The notes under the pieces were generated by a model that had not been told where the DNA came from, made no database searches, and saw only the letters and a program-made list of their open reading frames with translations. From CADEED01 sp963839685 (GTDB lineage: Bacteria > Pseudomonadota > Gammaproteobacteria > Steroidobacterales > Steroidobacteraceae): a stretch of 64,000 nt of DNA. Positions 41,697 through 50,402 of the stretch are shown piece by piece. The translations under genes and the position numbers were made by a program. The DNA lies in NCBI GenBank assembly GCA_963839685.1, contig CAWIVS010000012.1, forward strand, positions 806,001 to 870,000, written 5' to 3'. The stretch's first letter is position 1; each line of letters begins with the position of its first letter.

Positions 41697-43124
41697 GTGA
41701 ACGACTCGGCCCACTTCGTGCGCATACTCGCCGACCTGCTCGATGAGGGCGGCCTGCTCACGGACCCGGTCCGCACCGCGCCCATGCTGCGGGATCATCG
41801 CGCGTTGTACCGCGGGCATGCGCTCGCGGTGGTGGCGCCCGTCGACACGGCGGCCGTGGCGCGCGTCCTGGCGCTTTGTAACGAACATCGCGTCGGCGTC
41901 GTGCCCCAGGGTGGCAACACCAGTTACTGCGGGGGCGCCACGCCGGATGCTTCCAGTAGCCAGGTGCTGCTGTCGCTGGCACGCCTGAACCACGTGCGCG
42001 GAATCGACGCAGCTAACTACACCCTGACCGCCGAGGCGGGCTGCATCCTGGCCCGGCTGCAGGCCGCGGCGGCGGAAGCCGATCGTTACCTGCCACTCAG
42101 CCTGGGCAGCGAAGGCAGCTGCATGCTGGGTGGAAATCTCTCGACCAATGCCGGCGGCCTCAACGTGATCCGCTACGGCATGGCGCGCGAGCTGGTGCTC
42201 GGCCTCGAAGTCGTGCTCGCCGACGGTCGCGTGCTCAACACGCTCGCGGGCCTGCGCAAGGACAACACCGGCTATGACGTCAAGTCCCTGTTCCTCGGCG
42301 CCGAGGGCACGCTGGGCATCATCACAGCCGCTTGCCTCAAGCTGTATCCGGCGCTGCGCTCGTTCGCGACGGCATTCGTCGCGGTGCGTGACCCGGGAGT
42401 CGCGGTGTCGTTGCTGGCAGCGCTGCGAGAGGCAAGCGGCGACAGCGTCAGCTCCTTCGAGCTCATCCCGCGCATCGCTGTCGAGCTGACCACGCGCCAC
42501 ATTCCGGGAGTGCTCGACCCGCTCGCGACGTCCGCGGAGTGGTACGTGCTCTGCGAGTTGTCGACGTCGCGCGCCGACGAGCCTCTCGACGCACTGCTCG
42601 AGAAGTCGCTCGCCGCCGCGCATGAAGCCGGGTGGATCCTGGATGCGAGCCTGGCGCAGAGCCTGCGCGACCGCGAAGCATTCTGGCGCCTGCGCGAATC
42701 GATTCCCGAAGCGCAACGCAAGGAAGGCGCCAGTCTCAAACACGATATCTCGGTGCCGGTGTCGCAGGTACCGCGATTCATCGACGTCGCGGGCGACTGG
42801 GTGTCGAAGAACATCCCCCAGGGAGTGCTCGTCGCGTATGGCCACCTGGGCGACGGCAACCTGCACTTCAACGTCAGCCAGCGGGCCGGCAGCCAGGCCT
42901 TCCAGCTCCAGGCCGTCGAGCAAAAAGCCCGGCGCGCCATTCACGACCTGGTGCGCGAATTCGGCGGCAGCTTCAGCGCCGAACATGGCATCGGACAACT
43001 CAAGGTCTTCGAGCTGGAGCGCTACGCTCCGCCGGTGGAACTGGAACTGATGCGCACCATCAAGAAGGCACTCGATCCCAACGGCATCATGAACCCCGGT
43101 AAGGTGCTGCAGAAACGCGGCTAG
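41697..43124 (+). CDS. FAD-linked D-2-hydroxy acid dehydrogenase (D-2-hydroxyglutarate dehydrogenase-like)
   Basis: A 475-residue flavoprotein of the GlcD/D2HGDH family. The FAD domain shows VVPQGGNTSYCGGATPD, LSTNAGGLNVIRYG and GAEGTLGIITAA. The C-terminal substrate domain has YGHLGDGNLHFNVS and ends FSAEHGIGQLK and NPGKVL. These enzymes oxidise D-2-hydroxyglutarate, D-lactate or similar acids and pass electrons to a carrier. The start is GTG 41697. A gene of the L-2-hydroxyglutarate oxidase family lies 0.7 kb away, which supports a role in clearing both 2-hydroxyglutarate forms. D-lactate remains possible. Confidence 0.87.
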   Translation: MNDSAHFVRILADLLDEGGLLTDPVRTAPMLRDHRALYRGHALAVVAPVDTAAVARVLALCNEHRVGVVPQGGNTSYCGGATPDASSSQVLLSLARLNHVRGIDAANYTLTAEAGCILARLQAAAAEADRYLPLSLGSEGSCMLGGNLSTNAGGLNVIRYGMARELVLGLEVVLADGRVLNTLAGLRKDNTGYDVKSLFLGAEGTLGIITAACLKLYPALRSFATAFVAVRDPGVAVSLLAALREASGDSVSSFELIPRIAVELTTRHIPGVLDPLATSAEWYVLCELSTSRADEPLDALLEKSLAAAHEAGWILDASLAQSLRDREAFWRLRESIPEAQRKEGASLKHDISVPVSQVPRFIDVAGDWVSKNIPQGVLVAYGHLGDGNLHFNVSQRAGSQAFQLQAVEQKARRAIHDLVREFGGSFSAEHGIGQLKVFELERYAPPVELELMRTIKKALDPNGIMNPGKVLQKRG

Positions 43125-43133
43125 GATCCGTGC

Positions 43134-43775
43134 CTACTGCGCGGCGTTCTGCACCAGCTCGATGACGCTCCCGTCCGGCGCCTCGATGCCCATGACCCGG
43201 TGATCTCCCAGATACGCGGTGGTGATGGCGACCGGCTCGAAGATCACGGCGATCCCGGCTTCCCGGAAGCGCCGCTTCGCCGCGACCACGTCGTCGACGA
43301 AGAACGTCCATACCTGCACGCGCGCGCCAGGCGCAGGATTCACGCGCTCGGGCAGACGCGGCACTTCCACACCGAGCACATTGCGGAAAAAGGCTGTCTC
43401 GACGTCCGCGTCCACGGTCACCGGGGGCGCCACCGACGGCATGGTGAGGACACGCAGGTTCGGGCCCTGCGCGGAACCCGCCATGAGGATGGCCGGAGTG
43501 GCCGCGAAATCCTCGGGTACTTTCCACAACAGCGCCTCGACCCTCACCGAGGCAGGATAGTTAGATCTCATCGGCGAGTAGATATAACCCGCAGCGGCGA
43601 GCTGCTTCGCGAGACCGGCGTCCGGGCTGGCGATGGTCGCGGTGTGCAGGGTGGCGTGCACCAGCGGCGGATCCTGGATCTTCGAATACGGATTGTCGGC
43701 CGGCCGCGAGCAGCCGGACAACATTACGGTGAATTGAAGCGCCGCAAGGACGCTGCCGGGAATTTTTGTTTGCAT
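43134..43775 (-). CDS. VOC-domain lipoprotein
   Basis: A 213-residue protein with a lipoprotein signal (MQTKIPGSVLAALQFTVMLSGC), so it is probably anchored in the outer membrane facing the periplasm. The rest contains a glyoxalase-like VOC fold: TATIASPDAGLAKQL at its start, VDADVETAFFRNVLGVEVP, VQVWTFFVDDVVAAKRRFRE and GIEAPDGSVIELVQ. The substrate is unknown. Its start lies only 14 bases from that of the divergent flavoprotein gene. Confidence 0.8.
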   Translation of the reverse strand: MQTKIPGSVLAALQFTVMLSGCSRPADNPYSKIQDPPLVHATLHTATIASPDAGLAKQLAAAGYIYSPMRSNYPASVRVEALLWKVPEDFAATPAILMAGSAQGPNLRVLTMPSVAPPVTVDADVETAFFRNVLGVEVPRLPERVNPAPGARVQVWTFFVDDVVAAKRRFREAGIAVIFEPVAITTAYLGDHRVMGIEAPDGSVIELVQNAAQ

Positions 43776-43789
43776 GATAGATTGAGTAT

Positions 43790-44891
43790 ATGGCCGATCG
43801 GGTTGAATGCGTGGTGGTCGGAGCGGGCGTCGTGGGACTCGCGGTGGCGCGTGCGCTGGCGCTGGCCGGGCGCGAAGTACTGTTGCTCGAGTCCGAGCCG
43901 CATCCCGGCACCATCACCTCGGCACGCAACAGCGGCGTGATCCACGCCGGCCTCTACTACGCACCGAACAGTTTCAAGGCGCGCTTCTGCGTGGCCGGCA
44001 ACCGCGCGCTGTATCCCTACTGCAGAGCAGCGCGGCGTGGACCACCAGAACTGCGGCAAGCTGATCGTCGCCAATGGCGACGAGGAGGAACAGGTGCTGC
44101 TGCACCTGCTCGAGCGCGCACACCTGAATGATGTCGAAGGCGTACGGATGATTTCCGGGACCGAGGCGCGCGCACTCGAGCCGGAGTTGCGCTGTACCGC
44201 GGCACTGCATTGCCCCACCAGCGGCATCGTCGACCAGCATCCGTACATGCTGGCGCTGCAAGGTGACATGGAAAATGCCGGCGGCACACTGGTATGCGAC
44301 TGCCGGGTCGAGAGCCTTGCGCGGCTCACGGATGGCTTCCTGGTCCGCACCGCGGGCGAGGCTGCCACCGAGATCGAGGCCCGCTTCGTGGTCAACAGCG
44401 CCGGTCTCGGCGCCATCGACCTGTTGAACCGCATCGAGGGATACGAGAAGTCGCGCATTCCCAGGATGTACCTCGCACGCGGCAACTACTTCACCGTGGC
44501 GGCGCGCTCACCGTTCACGCATCTCATCTACCCGGTCCCGCATGCCGCCGGGCTCGGCATCCACGCCACGCTCGATCTCGGCCGCCGCGTGCGTTTCGGC
44601 CCTGACGTCGAGTGGATAGACCGCGTCGACTACTCGGTGAACGTGGCGCGTGCGCCGCTGTTCTACGATGCCATCCGGCGCTACTGGCCGCGGCTCGCCG
44701 ACGGCGCGCTGATGCCCGACTACACCGGCATTCGTCCCAAGCTGCACGGGCCGGGCGAACCGCAGCCGGACTATCGCATCGAGACGGCCGCGGATCATGG
44801 GCTCGCGGGGCTCGTCAACCTGCTCGGCATCGAAAGCCCCGGCCTCACCTCGTCGCTGGCCATCGGTGACTACGTAGCCACGTTCGCCTAA
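43790..44891 (+). pseudogene. L-2-hydroxyglutarate oxidase-like FAD oxidoreductase (frameshifted)
   Basis: A DAO/LhgO-family flavoprotein. The N terminus has the dinucleotide motif VVVGAGVVGLAVARALAL and the family block RNSGVIHAGLYYAPNSFKA. Near 44023 an extra A (TGCAGAGCAG) interrupts the expected YPYCEQRGVDHQNCGKL; the rest follows in the next frame with GTEARALEPEL, FVVNSAGL and LLGIESPGLTSSLAIGDYV. All family blocks survive, so an error is plausible. Members oxidise L-2-hydroxyglutarate to 2-oxoglutarate at the membrane quinone pool. Confidence 0.85.
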
Positions 44892-44900
44892 AGTCACGAC

Positions 44901-45827
44901 ATGCGAAATCCCGTCATGGCGCTGTGCGCCGTCATCGCCACGCTCACCGCGTGCGGCAAGAACGAAGAACCACCCGCCGCGCCTGCCAGCACGGCGGGAG
45001 AAGCCAGGACAGAACCCACCGAAGGCGCACCGCGCATCGCGATCGCGCCGGATGGCGTGCACGTGCAGTACCGGGTCTACGGCTCCGGCGAGCCGGCGCT
45101 GCTGTTCATCCACTGCTGGTCGTGTGATTCCAACTACTGGCGCGAACAGGTGCCGGCGTTCAAACAGAAATACACGGTGATCACGGTGGATCTCGCCGGT
45201 CACGGCGGCACCGATGGCAATCGCAGCGAGTGGTCGATCGCGCGGTTCGGTCAGGACGTGGCCACCGCCGCCGCCGCGATCCCGAACCAGCAGATCGTGC
45301 TGATCGGCCATTCCATGGGTGGCCCGGTGGCCATCGAGGCGGCGCGTCTGCTCAAGAACCGCGTCATCGGAATCATCGGCGTCGATACCTTCAACACCAT
45401 CGGCGCACCCGGGCCGAGCAAGGCGCAGATCGACGCCATCATCAAGCCATTCGAGGACGATTTCATCGGCCACACGCGCAGCCTGGTCACCGAGCACCTG
45501 TTCAGGCCCGGAGGAAACCGCGATCTCGCGAACAAGGTGGCGTACGACATGTCGCTGTCCCCGCCGCGCACCGCGATTCCCTCGTTGCGCGCGCTGTTCG
45601 AATATGACTTCACGGAACCGCTCAAGGATATTTCGGTTCCCATCATCGCCATCGATTCGGATCTCGGCGAACCCGTCAACGAGACGCGCATTCGCAAGGT
45701 GCTGCCGAAATTCCGCGCGGTCACCATCCCGGGCGTGGGTCATTTCCTCATGATGGAAAATCCCCGGCTCTTCAATCCGGCGCTGGCCACCGAGGTGGAG
45801 GCCCTGCAACCCGGTGCGAGCGAGTAG
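44901..45827 (+). CDS. Alpha/beta hydrolase lipoprotein
   Basis: A 308-residue protein with a lipobox (VIATLTACG, Cys at about 18) and a Pro/Ala-rich linker, then an alpha/beta hydrolase domain. The oxyanion HxW-type strand is LLFIHCWSCDSNYW, the nucleophile elbow is GHSMGG, and the catalytic His is in GVGHFLMME. It is an envelope-anchored esterase-like enzyme of unknown substrate. It starts 9 bases after the flavoprotein gene and is probably in the same transcript. Confidence 0.85.
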   Translation: MRNPVMALCAVIATLTACGKNEEPPAAPASTAGEARTEPTEGAPRIAIAPDGVHVQYRVYGSGEPALLFIHCWSCDSNYWREQVPAFKQKYTVITVDLAGHGGTDGNRSEWSIARFGQDVATAAAAIPNQQIVLIGHSMGGPVAIEAARLLKNRVIGIIGVDTFNTIGAPGPSKAQIDAIIKPFEDDFIGHTRSLVTEHLFRPGGNRDLANKVAYDMSLSPPRTAIPSLRALFEYDFTEPLKDISVPIIAIDSDLGEPVNETRIRKVLPKFRAVTIPGVGHFLMMENPRLFNPALATEVEALQPGASE

Positions 45828-45836
45828 GCTGCCCCA

Positions 45837-46349
45837 TTGGACACCAAGGCACGCGACAAGGGCGAACGCGAGGCGCAGGGCCGGCGCGATCTGGAGCGGC
45901 TGCGGACGATCGCACGACTTTTCGACCAGGCGTTCGGCATCCCGGGCACGCGCTGGCGCTTCGGCATCGACGCGTTGTTCGGCCTGGTGCCCGGTCTCGG
46001 TGACGTCGCCGGTGCGGTGGTCGCGGTGTACGCGTTGCGGGTGGCGCGCAGTCTGCGCGCGCCCGCCGTGATCCAGTTGCACATGCTCGGGAACGTCGCA
46101 CTCGACGCGCTCATCGGCACGGTGCCGCTCATCGGCGACCTGTTCGATTTCGCCTTCAAGGCGCAGACACGCAATCTCGCGTTGCTCGAAGGTTGGGTCA
46201 AGTCACCGCACGAAACCCAGCGACGCAGCCGGCGCGGCGTGCTCTTCATACCGCTCAGCGTATTGCTGGTGTTCATCGCGCTGACCGTCACCGGCGTCTG
46301 GATGCTCTATCTCGTCATCAGCTGGCTGGCGACGCTCGCGGGAAGTTAG
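45837..46349 (+). CDS. DUF4112 family membrane protein
   Basis: A 170-residue protein starting at TTG 45837, 9 bases after the hydrolase. The DUF4112 core is plain: LDQAFGIPGTRWRFG-like IDALFGLVPGLGDVAGAVV, LGNVALDALIGTVPLIGDLF and DFAFKAQTRNLALLE. Two or three helices are membrane-embedded, with a last one near the C terminus (FIPLSVLLVFIALTVTGVW). Function is unknown. Its stop overlaps the convergent CpcT/CpeT-like gene by 4 bases. Confidence 0.85.
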   Translation: MDTKARDKGEREAQGRRDLERLRTIARLFDQAFGIPGTRWRFGIDALFGLVPGLGDVAGAVVAVYALRVARSLRAPAVIQLHMLGNVALDALIGTVPLIGDLFDFAFKAQTRNLALLEGWVKSPHETQRRSRRGVLFIPLSVLLVFIALTVTGVWMLYLVISWLATLAGS

Positions 46350-47311
46350 GAAGGCTCTTCCCCGGTCTCAGGCACCACTGGCGAACAGTCCACCGCCAGC
46401 CAGCCGATGTCGATCCCGACGCGCGCGGCCTCGAGCGATGTCCAGCTCGAGGCGATCGGATCCGTGGCCTGCCTGGCAGAGTTGAGGATCAGCACCAGCG
46501 ATTCGCGACCGTTGGACAGCGGCCAGTCCCGGCCATGCAGCTCGAGTTGCAGCTCACGACCGTCCGGCGTGCGAAAGCGCGCGCGTCCGCCGCGATCGTG
46601 CAACTCGACAGTCTCGAGGGGACGGCGCGCACCCTTTTCTTTCGGTGGCGCCCATGCGATGCCGCAGGTGAACAGGCGCGCCTGGTCGAAGTCCACGTGC
46701 GGGAATCCGGCGATTTCTTCGTGGAGCTGGTCGCCGGCCATGGTCAACGTGCGCTTGCGATACCAGAACATTCCCTCGCGGATCACCACGCGGTAGTCGA
46801 TCCACAGTGGCTCGGGTGATCCATGTTCGAGGCACTTGCGTTCGAGGGTGCCACCACGGAACTGGTCACCTTCGCGCTTCAGCAGGATGTCGCAGCCCTC
46901 GACGGACTCCACGTCGGCCTCGCTCAGCACGCCACTATTCGTCGATTCCACCCGCCGCGTGAACTGCCGCACGCGCAGCGTGTCATCCGCGGCCGGCGGC
47001 TCGATGCTGAGCAGCACACGCCGCCGACGCTCGAACGGTTCGTCGAAGGGATATTCTTCCACGTACAGGACGTGGGTACCGAGCCACGGCAGCGGAATGC
47101 GCCGCACGTTGATCTGCACGCGTTCCTGGTCGTCGGGCGCCATCAATGAATCGTCGGACCGGCCCGCAATCAGTTCCTCGGAGATGTCATACATGCCGGA
47201 CCAGAGATCGACGAGCAGCTCGCGTTCGTCGCCAGCGCCCGCAGGCACCTCGGCCATGGCGCCGGCCGCGCCACCCAGGGCAAGAATCAGGATTGCGGCT
47301 GAACGAGCCGT
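46346..47311 (-). CDS. CpcT/CpeT-like (chromophore lyase fold) exported protein
   Basis: About 320 residues. After a signal peptide (AILILALGGAAGAMA) the protein has the CpcT/CpeT beta-barrel pattern: LVDLWSGMYDIS, a NVRRIPLPWLGTHVLYVEEY strand pair, RQFTRRVE, GCDILLKREGDQF and YRKRTLTMAGDQLHEE. In cyanobacteria this fold attaches bilins; in proteobacteria it is common and of unknown role. No ATG, GTG or TTG lies between the TesB end and the signal peptide. An ACG at 47311 with AGGAAGG six bases upstream is the best start I can see, or the start base is a sequence error. Confidence 0.7.
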   Translation of the reverse strand, partial: TARSAAILILALGGAAGAMAEVPAGAGDERELLVDLWSGMYDISEELIAGRSDDSLMAPDDQERVQINVRRIPLPWLGTHVLYVEEYPFDEPFERRRRVLLSIEPPAADDTLRVRQFTRRVESTNSGVLSEADVESVEGCDILLKREGDQFRGGTLERKCLEHGSPEPLWIDYRVVIREGMFWYRKRTLTMAGDQLHEEIAGFPHVDFDQARLFTCGIAWAPPKEKGARRPLETVELHDRGGRARFRTPDGRELQLELHGRDWPLSNGRESLVLILNSARQATDPIASSWTSLEAARVGIDIGWLAVDCSPVVPETGEEPS

Positions 47312-48156
47312 ATGAGTCCTTCCTGCGCGGTGCTGGCCACCAGCACGCCGGAGCGTGAGTACAGGCTGCCGCGCGCAAACCCGCGCGCGCCCGAGCTCGA
47401 CGGACTGTCGAGGCTGTACAAGAGCCAGTCGTCGACGCGTACCGGGCGATGAAACCACAGCGCATGATCGATGCTCGCCATGATCAGGTTGCCGCGCAGG
47501 AACGAGGAGCCGTGCGGCATCGTCGATGTATCGAGCAGCCAGTAGTCGGACATGTAGGCGAGCAGGCAGCGATGCAGCGCCTCATCGTCCGGTAGTTTGT
47601 CGACTGCGCGCATCCAGATCTGTCGCACCGGGTCGCTGGCCACCGGTGCGAGTGGGTTGTACGGTTGCACGGGACGAAACTCGAAGGGACGTTCGATCTC
47701 GAGCCAGCGCCGCAGCTTATCGGGCAGTTTCGCAAGTTCGGCGGGCGCCGGCTTTGAAAACGGCTTCAATTCCTCGGGCGGCGGCACCGGCGGCGCCGCC
47801 GCCTGGTAATCGAGGCCCGACTCGGGCGTCTGGAACGAGGCCGAGCAGATGAAGATCTGCTCGCCATTCTGGATTGCCACTACGCGACGCGTGGAGAAAC
47901 TGCCGCCGTCGCGGCTGCGGTCGACGCTGTAGACGATGGGCTTGGTGAAGTCGCCGCGCCGCAGAAAGTAGGCGTGCAGCGAATGGACCACGCGCCCGTC
48001 CTCGATGGTCGCGCTCGCCGCCTTGAGGGCCTGGCCGAGCACCTGGCCACCGAAAACCTGCGCGCTGCCGGTGTCGCGGCTCTGGCCACGGAACAGGTTG
48101 ACCTCGAGCCTTTCGAGCTCGAATTGCTGCTGCAGGTCGGCGAGGCGCCCATCCAT
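47287..48156 (-). CDS. tesB: Acyl-CoA thioesterase II
   Basis: A 289-residue double-hotdog thioesterase that hydrolyses acyl-CoA. The first hotdog shows QVFGGQVLGQALKAAS and SLHAYFLRRGDFTKPIVY. The second shows LIMASIDHALWFHRPVRVDD and GARGFARGSLYSRSGVLVAS, with the catalytic Asp in SIDHALWFH. Length equals the E. coli protein. It lies 23 bases after the azurin-like gene on the same strand and overlaps the CpcT-like gene. Confidence 0.95.
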   Translation of the reverse strand: MDGRLADLQQQFELERLEVNLFRGQSRDTGSAQVFGGQVLGQALKAASATIEDGRVVHSLHAYFLRRGDFTKPIVYSVDRSRDGGSFSTRRVVAIQNGEQIFICSASFQTPESGLDYQAAAPPVPPPEELKPFSKPAPAELAKLPDKLRRWLEIERPFEFRPVQPYNPLAPVASDPVRQIWMRAVDKLPDDEALHRCLLAYMSDYWLLDTSTMPHGSSFLRGNLIMASIDHALWFHRPVRVDDWLLYSLDSPSSSGARGFARGSLYSRSGVLVASTAQEGLIRLVQPQS

Positions 48157-48179
48157 GAAATCAGGCCATCCCGGTGGGT

Positions 48180-48639
48180 TCAGCCGAACTTGAAGGCACC
48201 CTTCATGATGGACGAGTGTCCCGGGAAGGTGCAGAAGAAGGTGTAGGCCTCGCCCTTCTTCAGCGCCGAAGTCGGGAAGGTGACGCTGGTGCTCTGGCCA
48301 CCGCCGACGATCTTGGTGTGCGCGATCACGCGTGCGTCACCCTTCTTGATGTGATCGTTGGCGAAGCCCGCGCCGATTCCGTCGCTCGAGATGCCCGCAG
48401 CGTCCGCGGTCTTCGACGAGCACCCAGTTGTGGCCCATCGCCTGCGCGGGCAATTTGCCCGAGTGTTTGAGCGTCACTTCAACCTGCGCGCAGTCGGCGG
48501 CGACGGACAGCTCCTTCTTGTCGAACTGCATGGCGTCGTTGCCGCTGATTTCCACCTTGCAGACTTTGTCCTGGCCGAAGGCATTGCCGGCGGCTGCCAG
48601 CAGGACACACAAGGCCAGGGTTCGAGAGACAGATTTCAT
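48180..48639 (-). pseudogene. Azurin (blue copper protein), frameshifted
   Basis: A signal peptide (MKSVSRTLALCVLL to AFG) is followed by the azurin N terminus KVEISGNDAMQFDKKELSV, CAQVEVTLKHSGKLP and GHNWVLV (first copper His). One extra G near 48415 (GTCGAAGACC) moves the frame. The rest then reads TADAAGISSDGIGAGFAND and FFCTFPGHSSIMKGAFKFG, giving the remaining copper ligands Cys, His and Met. The protein is otherwise complete at about 150 residues including the signal. It serves as a periplasmic one-electron carrier. The indel may be a consensus error. Confidence 0.88.
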
Positions 48640-48661
48640 GGCTTACTCCAGAGTTGAATAG

Positions 48662-49708
48662 CTAGTGTGGTACGCCGAGACGTTTCTGCATCACCGGGCT
48701 GGTGGTGGTGTATTGCAGGAACTGCTTCTTGGCCGGGTAAAGGTAGTGTTGTATCGCGAATGCTGCGAGCGCGGCTTCGTGGAATCCGGAAAGAATCAGC
48801 TTTTTCTTACCCGGATATGTGTTGATGTCTCCCACTGCAAAGATGCCGGGGACGCTGGTCTGAAACTTTTCGGTGTCGACCTTGAGCGCCTTTTTCTCGA
48901 GCTCCATGCCCCACTCGGCGATCGGTCCGAGCTTGGGGTGCAGCCCAAAGAACGCAAACACGTGATCGGCGTCGATGGCGTGCATGGCGCCGTCGGTCCC
49001 TTTCACATTGATACCCGTGAGTTTGTCGCCATCGGTGCGCAACGAGTCTGCCAGTCCTTCGATGTACCGCACCTGACCGGCGTCCACGAGCGCGCGCATC
49101 TTGGCCACCGACGCCGGCGCAGCCTTGAATTCGGCGCGCCGGTGCACGTGGGTGATCGAGGCGGCCTTGCCGGCGAAATCGATAACCCAGTCCAGCGCGG
49201 AATCGCCGCCGCCGAAAATGACGAGATGCTTGCCGTGGTACTGGGCAGCGTCGCGCACCCGGTAGTGAATGTTCCGGCCCTCGAATGCTTCCATTCCCGG
49301 CACGCCCAGCCGCCGTGGCTGGAACGAGCCGACGCCACCGGCGATGACCACTGCGCCGGCATCGAAGCGCGTGCCGAGTATGGTCTCGACTTCGAACCGG
49401 CCGTCTTCGCGCCTGCGCAGTGCCGTCACTTCCTGACCCAGGTGCAGCGGGGCATTGAAAGGCACGATCTGCTGCAGGAGCCGGTCGACGAGTTCCTGGG
49501 CGCCGCACACGGGCAGCGCCGGAATGTCGTATATCGGCTTGTCGGGATACAGCTCGGTGCATTGGCCGCCCGGCGCGCCGAGCGAGTCGACGACATGACA
49601 GCTCATGCCCAACAGACCAAGCTCGAATACCTGGAACAGCCCGCAGGGTCCGGCGCCTATGATCACGACTTCGGTGACGATGGCCGGCTTCGGGGAAATC
49701 TCGGACAA
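48662..49708 (-). CDS. Ferredoxin-NADP reductase, thioredoxin-reductase-like type
   Basis: A 348-residue flavoprotein. The FAD motif is VVIIGAGPCGLFQVFELGL, then GGQCTELYPDKPIYDIPA, the NADPH motif VIFGGGDSALDWV, and GIFAVGDINTYPGKKKLILS near the C terminus. The lack of a redox-active CxxC and the long C-terminal tail place it with YumC-type ferredoxin-NADP reductases rather than thioredoxin reductases. TTG 49708 is chosen for spacing to AAGGA; TTG 49714 is the alternative. It could serve the ferredoxin at 1.9 kb. It starts 22 bases after the end of the azurin leader region. Confidence 0.9.
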   Translation of the reverse strand: MSEISPKPAIVTEVVIIGAGPCGLFQVFELGLLGMSCHVVDSLGAPGGQCTELYPDKPIYDIPALPVCGAQELVDRLLQQIVPFNAPLHLGQEVTALRRREDGRFEVETILGTRFDAGAVVIAGGVGSFQPRRLGVPGMEAFEGRNIHYRVRDAAQYHGKHLVIFGGGDSALDWVIDFAGKAASITHVHRRAEFKAAPASVAKMRALVDAGQVRYIEGLADSLRTDGDKLTGINVKGTDGAMHAIDADHVFAFFGLHPKLGPIAEWGMELEKKALKVDTEKFQTSVPGIFAVGDINTYPGKKKLILSGFHEAALAAFAIQHYLYPAKKQFLQYTTTSPVMQKRLGVPH

Positions 49709-49862
49709 TCTCAAATCCTTCGGTGGGCCATGGTGGGCACGTGGTTGACGGGCGCGCAATGATACCGCAGCGCACCTTTTCCCAGACTGGAATGCCCCTC
49801 CTACAACTGCCTCATCGGGCATATAGTCGCGGTCATCGCAGTCAGCCCCGGGGGCATAGGTC

Positions 49863-50324
49863 GTGGCCAAGCTCAACGTCAACGGCAAATCCGTCGAAGT
49901 CGATGTCGATCCGGAAACTCCCCTCTTGTGGGTGCTGCGTGACACGCTCGGACTCACCGGAACGAAGTTTGGATGCGGCATGGCGTTATGCGGTGCCTGC
50001 ACGGTTCACCTCGACGGCGAACCCATCCGTTCCTGCCAGGTGCCCATCAGCGCCGTGGCTGACAAGCCCGTGACGACGATCGAAGGATTGTCGACGGATC
50101 GCAGTCATCCGGTGCAGAAGGCCTGGATCGAGCTCGACGTTCCGCAATGTGGTTATTGCCAGTCCGGGCAGATCATGTCCGCCACCGCATTGCTCACGAA
50201 GAAGCCGCGCCCGAGCGATGCCGACATCGATGCCGCCATGTCCGGGAACATCTGCCGCTGCGGCACCTACCAGCGAATTCGCGCTGCGATCCGCAGAGCG
50301 GCGGAGATCAAGACGGGGCCCTGA
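49863..50324 (+). CDS. Mo-hydroxylase 2Fe-2S small subunit (IorA/CoxS-like), orphan
   Basis: A 153-residue electron-transfer subunit with both clusters of the xanthine dehydrogenase family. The plant-type cluster is CGMALCGACTVHLDG with a later RSC. The helical-domain cluster is CGYCQSGQIMS and CRCGTYQRI. Such subunits work with a large molybdopterin subunit, usually encoded next door. Here the next gene is gabT, so the partner is missing or elsewhere. The start is GTG 49863. The Mo-cofactor operon at 28-34 kb would supply the cofactor. Confidence 0.9.
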   Translation: MAKLNVNGKSVEVDVDPETPLLWVLRDTLGLTGTKFGCGMALCGACTVHLDGEPIRSCQVPISAVADKPVTTIEGLSTDRSHPVQKAWIELDVPQCGYCQSGQIMSATALLTKKPRPSDADIDAAMSGNICRCGTYQRIRAAIRRAAEIKTGP

Positions 50325-50402
50325 CAAGACGCAGAACGTTTCCGGCGAGGGAACCGGAAATCGCCGCCGAGGCGACGGCGTTCGTGATGCATTGGAGAGA
50401 AC

